Below are positions 60,801-64,000 of a DNA stretch of 64,000 nucleotides, piece after piece. Within the stretch, counting starts at the first letter, position 1, and each line of letters starts with the position of its first letter. The DNA is from Lachnospiraceae bacterium (lineage in GTDB: Bacteria; Bacillota; Clostridia; Lachnospirales; Lachnospiraceae), in the NCBI GenBank assembly GCA_910574965.1, contig CAJTDB010000015.1, positions 1 through 64,000 of the forward strand, given 5' to 3'. Made by a program: the position numbers and the translations under genes. Under the pieces are notes generated by a model, which saw only the letters and a list, made by a program, of their open reading frames with translations, made no database searches and was not told the DNA's origin.

Positions 60801-61338
60801 TCTCCTGCATATCGGAAGGATCGGCCCCTGACGCATCTGTGCTTTCCGGCACTTTTGCATTTTCCGCTTCCGGTTTACATCCGGACAAATCCTCTTTGCA
60901 CACCGGACAGTCCGCTTTTGCAGTTTCTTCTGTACATGTTGCCGTACAAATACACGTTTGTTCTGGTGATACAGATTCTTTGTCCTCGGTTTCCGAAGCT
61001 TCCTCCGGTTCCGCCGGATCTTTCGTTTCCGGAGCTTTTTCCGGTTCCGCCGAATCCTCCGTTTCTGAAGCTTCTTCTGCCTTCGCCGGATCCTCCGTTT
61101 CTGAAGCTTCTTCTGCCTTCGCCGGATCCTCCGTTTCTGAAGCTTCTTCTGCCTTCGCCGGATCCTCCGTTTCCTGATTCTCTTCGTCCGCCTCAGACGG
61201 GTCTTCTGTTCCCTGAGTCTCTCCCTCTGCATCCGCCGCAGTTACGGTGACTTGCGAATGCTCCAGCATACTGCCGGCCAGAGCCACGGCCAGAAGAAGT
61301 ACCAGTATCTTCTTCCCGCTTTTTTTCCATTTGCTCAT
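57883..61338 (-). CDS. Large surface protein with transglutaminase-like domain and sorting tail
   Basis: Exported protein of 1151 residues. In order: signal peptide (to about 35), acidic 12-residue repeats ETEDPAKAEEAS (about 55-92), a cysteine-rich segment CICTATC...CPVC (about 128-150), and helical and linker regions. A transglutaminase-like core follows with GVCQGYTLAYAALLKEVG (Cys near 421), HIWNYVKLNGNWYHVDLTYD (His near 451, Asp near 465). Ig-like/Big2-type beta domains come next (SSDPSVATVDQKTGAVQIWK), then a Ser/Gly linker, APTGD, a hydrophobic span and RRKR. The triad suggests peptide crosslinking or cleavage at the cell surface; APTGD fits a sortase signal. AGGAG precedes the ATG at 61338. 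Confidence 0.85.
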   Translation of the reverse strand: MSKWKKSGKKILVLLLAVALAGSMLEHSQVTVTAADAEGETQGTEDPSEADEENQETEDPAKAEEASETEDPAKAEEASETEDPAKAEEASETEDSAEPEKAPETKDPAEPEEASETEDKESVSPEQTCICTATCTEETAKADCPVCKEDLSGCKPEAENAKVPESTDASGADPSDMQETPAPDSDEVLPEGEGTLDVLNLEEATAAVRELIEALPSPEELKELDEDGQKAAYDQIQAAFDAYEELTEEQKAQFSDAEELFQELLKYFEESAILAATDDQIKGAWDAMTAAMEKREASVDLSGYQIAESDWGRIWPNVADHNPDLFYMLMATYYKNTQGIIQRVDFTYNPAYNESHVAAYKAAIQRVLDEVIRSSGSMTDEQKALALHDYLIQHMEYDQTANSNPGFEKRNAYEALVNGIGVCQGYTLAYAALLKEVGIEVDFCESGTDKMNHIWNYVKLNGNWYHVDLTYDDSTAKSSVGATGAAKHTYFLLSDSAMSKDHSWDSNSITCSDTTYDNSWHKTAPMSMSAIYTVNNAEYYLEAGMQGGVCVNTALKKRASDGTVTEIARINMEDGWTPYTMCLSRLSSSKGVIYFNVGNSVYSYNPAIANAAPAEIYKYNDGARILAGLLVTGDEMTLETWDKASSITNITVPLLTLKASEQKIKVGYTTPPVLTAIAQASSFVWAKQLPDGNWQTISGASGSSYTIETGLPAGTYSYRVTADLNGKSMVAYVTITVTEQEEQKNFAFPADTKAVTYGDENFTIAAQGAAAGSSVTYSSSDPSVATVDQKTGAVQIWKVGTTVITASASETEDYQGATCTYRLTVSKKALTWDISALEASDRLDQVKEQKATLYGELKLAGILEKDKASAEFDCPAEKLTGVYGTVAEGSQKVTLTWKDAQDTAVLQGSKAGNYAMPSALPEITGRISVVDTSLPQLPESTDGTSFKVEVQYGLSKVPDSFKDKEHLNTPGKIEQEMKLKIREKSSTIAETNIVTYDVELMINVNGAGWKKATVDNFPSSGLTITLPYPSGTGRNTHNFVVAHMFTSDMNGFRAGDVEHPKVTKTKDGIMFKVYGLSPISIGWKEAKRSSSSSGSGGSSSANTAAAPVSAVSNVNSAPTGDSSPIMLYTFFILTSLAVLTELFVRRKRSNL
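61061..61172 (-). repeat. 36-bp coding tandem repeat
   Basis: Three perfect copies of a 36-bp unit encode the 12-residue acidic repeat of the surface protein, with worn copies on the upstream-numbered side. The perfect identity at DNA level suggests recent expansion and a length that varies between strains. Confidence 0.9.
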
Positions 61339-61616
61339 GTCTTTCCACTCCTGTCTTTCTGATTTCAGGAAAATATTCCGATGCTTTTTCACAAGATCCG
61401 CATACTTTCCTCCATGGGCATCTGAAAAAATGGCATCAAAACAACAAAGCCCTGTCTCCTTCCACGACTTTTTCCCAGCAGCAGTCACCGCAGCCGCCCT
61501 GTCTTATACCCCATTTTTTCTGATATTATACATATTACCAGTTTTATTGCCATATGAAAAGCACTTTTTTTTATATTATTGGGCATATTGACTACCAGAT
61601 ACTGCCAAAACAACAA
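61339..61616 (-). promoter_or_regulatory. Upstream region of the surface-protein gene with -10 box
   Basis: A TATAAT box (61525-61530, minus strand) lies about 190 bp before the start codon with no good TTGACA at 17 bp, so the promoter is uncertain. The long leader has an intact in-frame extension of about 50 codons without a signal-peptide character, judged non-coding. No known riboswitch pattern was recognised. The rest of the gap to the rnfB terminator is AT-rich. Confidence 0.4.
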
Positions 61617-61643
61617 AAGGCTGCCGGAAGCTCCGACAGCCTT
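61617..61643 (-). terminator. Terminator of the rnf operon
   Basis: AAGGCTGTCGGAG pairs with CTTCCGGCAGCCTT (one mismatch) and is followed on the minus strand by TTGTTGTTTTGG. It is 16 bp after the rnfB stop. Confidence 0.85.
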
Positions 61644-61658
61644 GCTGCAATTACTTTT

Positions 61659-62450
61659 TTATTTAATAATCTTCCGCGGACACTCCTCCACGCACTTGCC
61701 GCAGCCGGTACATTTCTCATAATCTACATGAGCCACATTCCCTTCCACGGCAACAGCGCCTGCCTCGCAGTTTTTCACGCATTTCATACAGCCGATGCAT
61801 CCGGCTTTACATGCTTTCGTTACATCCTTGCCTTTGTCTCTGGAATTGCACTGTACATAGTGTACACCCTCTGCAGGCACCAGTTCAATAAGCTTCTTCG
61901 GACAGGCAGCGATACATTTGCCGCAGGCTTTGCAGGCATCCGGTTCCACAACTGCCACACCGTTTATAATGTGAATCGCATCGAACTGACACTCTTTCAC
62001 GCAGGCTCCATAACCCAGACAGCCGAAAGTACAGACTTTGTCTCCGCCGTTCTGCATCATGCTTACAAACCGGCAGTCCTCTGCCCCGGTATACTCATAA
62101 TTTCTCGGAGCAATATCACAAGTCCCGGCACATTTTACAAATGCCACTTTTCGAACCCCTGCGCCTGCTTCTACGCCCATAATGGCAGCGATCTTCTCCC
62201 CCACCGGAGCACCGCCTACGGGACAGCCGTTTACCGGAGCCTCTCCCTGGGCAATAGCTGCTGCCAGGCCATCACAGCCTGCATAACCGCAGCCGCCGCA
62301 GTTGTTGCCCGGAAGACATTCCCGAATGGCAACTTCCTTTTCGTCCACTTCCACTGCAAATTTCTCACCGGCTGCTCCGAGGAACAGGCCAATGAAGATA
62401 CCAACACCGCCTACAATCACGGTGGCAATGACGATTCCAACTATGCTCAT
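61659..62450 (-). CDS. rnfB: Rnf complex iron-sulfur subunit RnfB
   Basis: Ferredoxin-oxidising subunit of the membrane Rnf complex, which couples ferredoxin:NAD electron transfer to ion pumping. It has an N-terminal membrane helix (residues 4-25), the Fe-S domain NNCGGCGYAGCDGLAAAI near 49, and then ferredoxin-like clusters including CKACGKCIAACPKKLIEL near 165, CIGCMKCVKNCEAGAVAV near 212 and CTGCGKCVEECPRKII at the end. The 263-residue length is usual for the shorter clostridial form. It ends the rnf gene run, 15 bp after rnfA. Confidence 0.95.
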   Translation of the reverse strand: MSIVGIVIATVIVGGVGIFIGLFLGAAGEKFAVEVDEKEVAIRECLPGNNCGGCGYAGCDGLAAAIAQGEAPVNGCPVGGAPVGEKIAAIMGVEAGAGVRKVAFVKCAGTCDIAPRNYEYTGAEDCRFVSMMQNGGDKVCTFGCLGYGACVKECQFDAIHIINGVAVVEPDACKACGKCIAACPKKLIELVPAEGVHYVQCNSRDKGKDVTKACKAGCIGCMKCVKNCEAGAVAVEGNVAHVDYEKCTGCGKCVEECPRKIIK

Positions 62451-62465
62451 TTTCTCACCCCCTGG

Positions 62466-63041
62466 TTAGATAATTCCGGAAAAGCCGCAGAACGCAATGG
62501 CCATCAGACCTGCCGTCACCAGTACGATGGGAGATCCCTTTAATGCCGGGGAAATATCATTGTATTCCAGCTTTTCACGAATACCTGCCAGCAGGATAAT
62601 GGAAATGGTAAATCCGGCTGCTACTGCAAAGCCGTTTACCGTACTGGTCAGGATACTGTATTCCTTTGTCGCATTGGTCAAAGCCACACCGAGCACCGCA
62701 CAGTTGGTAGTAATCAGCGGCAGATAAACGCCCAGCGCCTGGTACAAAGACTGCATGGTCTTTTTCAGAAACATTTCCACAAACTGTACCAGACAGGCAA
62801 TGACCAGAATAAATACAATCGTCTGAAGATAGGTCATTTTCAGGGGAATCAGAAGCACCTTGTCAATCACGCTGGTCACAAAAGACGCCAGTGTAATAAC
62901 GAAGATAACTGCCGCTCCCATGCCTGCTGCGGTATCCACTTTCTTGGACACGCCGAGAAACGGGCAGATGCCGAGGAACTGGCTTAAGACCACGTTATTA
63001 ACCAGGGCGGACCCGATGGCAATCACTAATAATTCTTTCAT
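62466..63041 (-). CDS. rnfA: Rnf complex subunit RnfA
   Basis: Six-span membrane subunit of 191 residues, closely related to RnfE. VLSQFLGICPFLGVSKKVDTA near 20 and ITTNCAVLGVALTN near 113 contain the paired cysteines that in the Rnf/Nqr complex hold a membrane 2Fe-2S cluster between RnfA and RnfE. It follows rnfE by 13 bp. Confidence 0.95.
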   Translation of the reverse strand: MKELLVIAIGSALVNNVVLSQFLGICPFLGVSKKVDTAAGMGAAVIFVITLASFVTSVIDKVLLIPLKMTYLQTIVFILVIACLVQFVEMFLKKTMQSLYQALGVYLPLITTNCAVLGVALTNATKEYSILTSTVNGFAVAAGFTISIILLAGIREKLEYNDISPALKGSPIVLVTAGLMAIAFCGFSGII

Positions 63042-63054
63042 TCCTCTCTACCCC

Positions 63055-63738
63055 CTATTCCTTTGCATTCCCGCACTTTGCACCGCAGGAAGCACAGTCT
63101 GCATTGCATCCGCTCTGAATCTTCGATACATCCTTCCCCTTCTTCGCCAGGTTCAGTTTCACCTTATTCTGAATCCCCGTCAGAAGCGCCAGTACAAAGA
63201 ACGCTCCGGGCGCCATAACGAAAATGGACACCGGCTCATAGGATGCCGGAAGGACTGCCATACCGAAAAGCTTTCCGGAACCGATGATCTCGCGGACCAG
63301 GCCGATGCTGGTCAGACCGATCGTAAAGCCAAGGCCCATACCGATTCCATCAAATAAGGACGCAATCATAGGATTTTTGGAAGCATACGCCTCTGCACGG
63401 CCAAGGATAATACAGTTTACAACAATCAGCGGAATGTAAAGACCCAGGCTCTCGTTCAGAGTCGGAATATACGCCTGAAGCAGAAACTGTACGATCGTCA
63501 CGAAAGATGCCACAATAACAATAAAGGCCGGCACACGTACATCATCCGGAATCACTTTCCGGAGCATGGAAATAATCAGATTGGACAATGCCAGAATCAC
63601 CATGGTTGTCAGACCCATCCCCAGACCGTTTATGGCGCTGGTGGTGACCGCAAGGGTCGGGCACATGCCAAGCATCATCACAAACGTTGGATTTTCTTTG
63701 ACAATACCGTTATATAAACGCTCACCTGCTGTATTCAT
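63055..63738 (-). CDS. rnfE: Rnf complex subunit RnfE with Cys-rich tail
   Basis: Membrane subunit of 227 residues with the RnfE pattern FVMMLGMCPTLAVTTSAING near 20 and LIVVNCIILGRAEAYASKNP near 104, giving the cysteines opposite those of RnfA. After the last span the protein has an unusual soluble tail (about 200-227) with CNADCASCGAKC, four cysteines in 12 residues. It may bind a metal or be a local lineage trait. GGGGGGC precedes the ATG. Confidence 0.94.
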   Translation of the reverse strand: MNTAGERLYNGIVKENPTFVMMLGMCPTLAVTTSAINGLGMGLTTMVILALSNLIISMLRKVIPDDVRVPAFIVIVASFVTIVQFLLQAYIPTLNESLGLYIPLIVVNCIILGRAEAYASKNPMIASLFDGIGMGLGFTIGLTSIGLVREIIGSGKLFGMAVLPASYEPVSIFVMAPGAFFVLALLTGIQNKVKLNLAKKGKDVSKIQSGCNADCASCGAKCGNAKE

Positions 63739-63754
63739 TTATGTACGCCCCCCT

Positions 63755-64000
63755 TTACTCCGCATAATATCCGGCAGCACAAAGCGCCGCATTGACTGCA
63801 CCGGTAACTGCCTTTGTCGTAATTGTCGCACTGCTGACTGCGTCAATCTCATTGGGTGCGGATTTCCCGGTCTTGGTATAGGCAATTTCATCAGCCTGAA
63901 TTCCCGCAAACTGTCCCTTCCAGGTGTCCGTATTTGCGTTCATACCAAGTCCTGCCGTCTCGCTGATGGATAAAAAGGAAATGCCCAGCATAGTCATATC
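63755..64000 (-). CDS. rnfG: Rnf complex FMN-binding subunit RnfG, C-terminal part
   Basis: Only the last 80 or so codons are in the window; the gene continues past base 64000. SETAGLGMNANTDTWKGQF and DAVSSATITTKAVTGAVN match RnfG. The Thr of the SATIT segment is the covalent FMN attachment site in this family. The reading order G-E-A-B fits rnfCDGEAB, so rnfC and rnfD are expected beyond the edge. Confidence 0.9.
   Translation of the reverse strand, partial: DMTMLGISFLSISETAGLGMNANTDTWKGQFAGIQADEIAYTKTGKSAPNEIDAVSSATITTKAVTGAVNAALCAAGYYAE

Noticed and set aside
59875-60831. Long plus-strand frame opposite the surface-protein gene
   Set aside because: It is antisense to a well-supported gene, has no ribosome site, and gives a low-complexity Ile/Phe/His-rich product.
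61339-61488. Upstream extension of the surface-protein frame by 50 codons
   Set aside because: The extension would bury the signal peptide, and the ATG at 61338 has a good AGGAG site.

Overview
The window looks like chromosomal DNA of a spore-forming, anaerobic Firmicute, most likely a Lachnospiraceae member. The supporting genes are a clostridial-type Rnf complex, a YlbJ-type sporulation membrane protein, a short-form HisG paired with HisZ, RecU, a ZapA/SEDS/PBP division group, strong AAGGAGG ribosome sites, and a large surface protein with a PTGD-type sorting tail. Almost everything is on the minus strand. No rRNA, tRNA, CRISPR array or insertion sequence was seen.

Layout by region. 1-6.2 kb: hisZ-hisG-hisD-hisB-hisIE with a small membrane protein and xpt, driven by a clear promoter inside the end of recU. 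6.3-12.6 kb: nucleic-acid housekeeping genes (recU, RluA-type and RsuA-type pseudouridine synthases, a YgiQ-type radical SAM protein, an RsmF-type rRNA methylase). 12.8-15 kb: M23 peptidase, ylbJ-like gene and a coiled-coil protein. 15.2-30 kb: one long operon with a MoxR AAA+ ATPase, DUF5682 protein, VWA protein, double-SWIM protein, AGE-family isomerase, M18 aminopeptidase and two DUF4132 proteins. It corresponds to the poorly understood E. coli yehI/yehLMPQ genes but carries two embedded enzymes and a duplicated DUF4132 gene. 30.2-39.2 kb: lipoprotein, PBP, SEDS protein, U32 peptidase, zapA, ruvB, ruvA and a NusG-II protein.

39.4-53.7 kb: a catabolic cluster opposite a divergent LacI regulator. 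It has a NitT/TauT-type ABC importer (one binding protein, two permeases, two ATPases), a split transketolase, a divergent transaldolase, RpiB-like and TPI-like isomerases, a LarA-like protein, a zinc alcohol dehydrogenase and a TSUP (TauE/SafE) exporter. There are several sugar-phosphate-type enzymes but no kinase, and the transport genes are sulfonate-type. This suggests catabolism of a sulfonated or otherwise anionic sugar, related in logic to transketolase-type sulfoglycolysis. 53.8-64 kb: a hypothetical protein, an AEC transporter, a DUF554 protein, a chemoreceptor, a transglutaminase-like surface protein, and rnfB-rnfA-rnfE plus the end of rnfG.

The most unusual non-coding signal is a family of roughly 100-bp dispersed hairpin elements. 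They sit between genes at about 12.6, 18.8, 31.2, 41.7, 46.4 (three tandem copies) and 51.5 kb, always in the same orientation and usually just upstream of a minus-strand start codon. Arm sequences differ between copies while pairing is kept.
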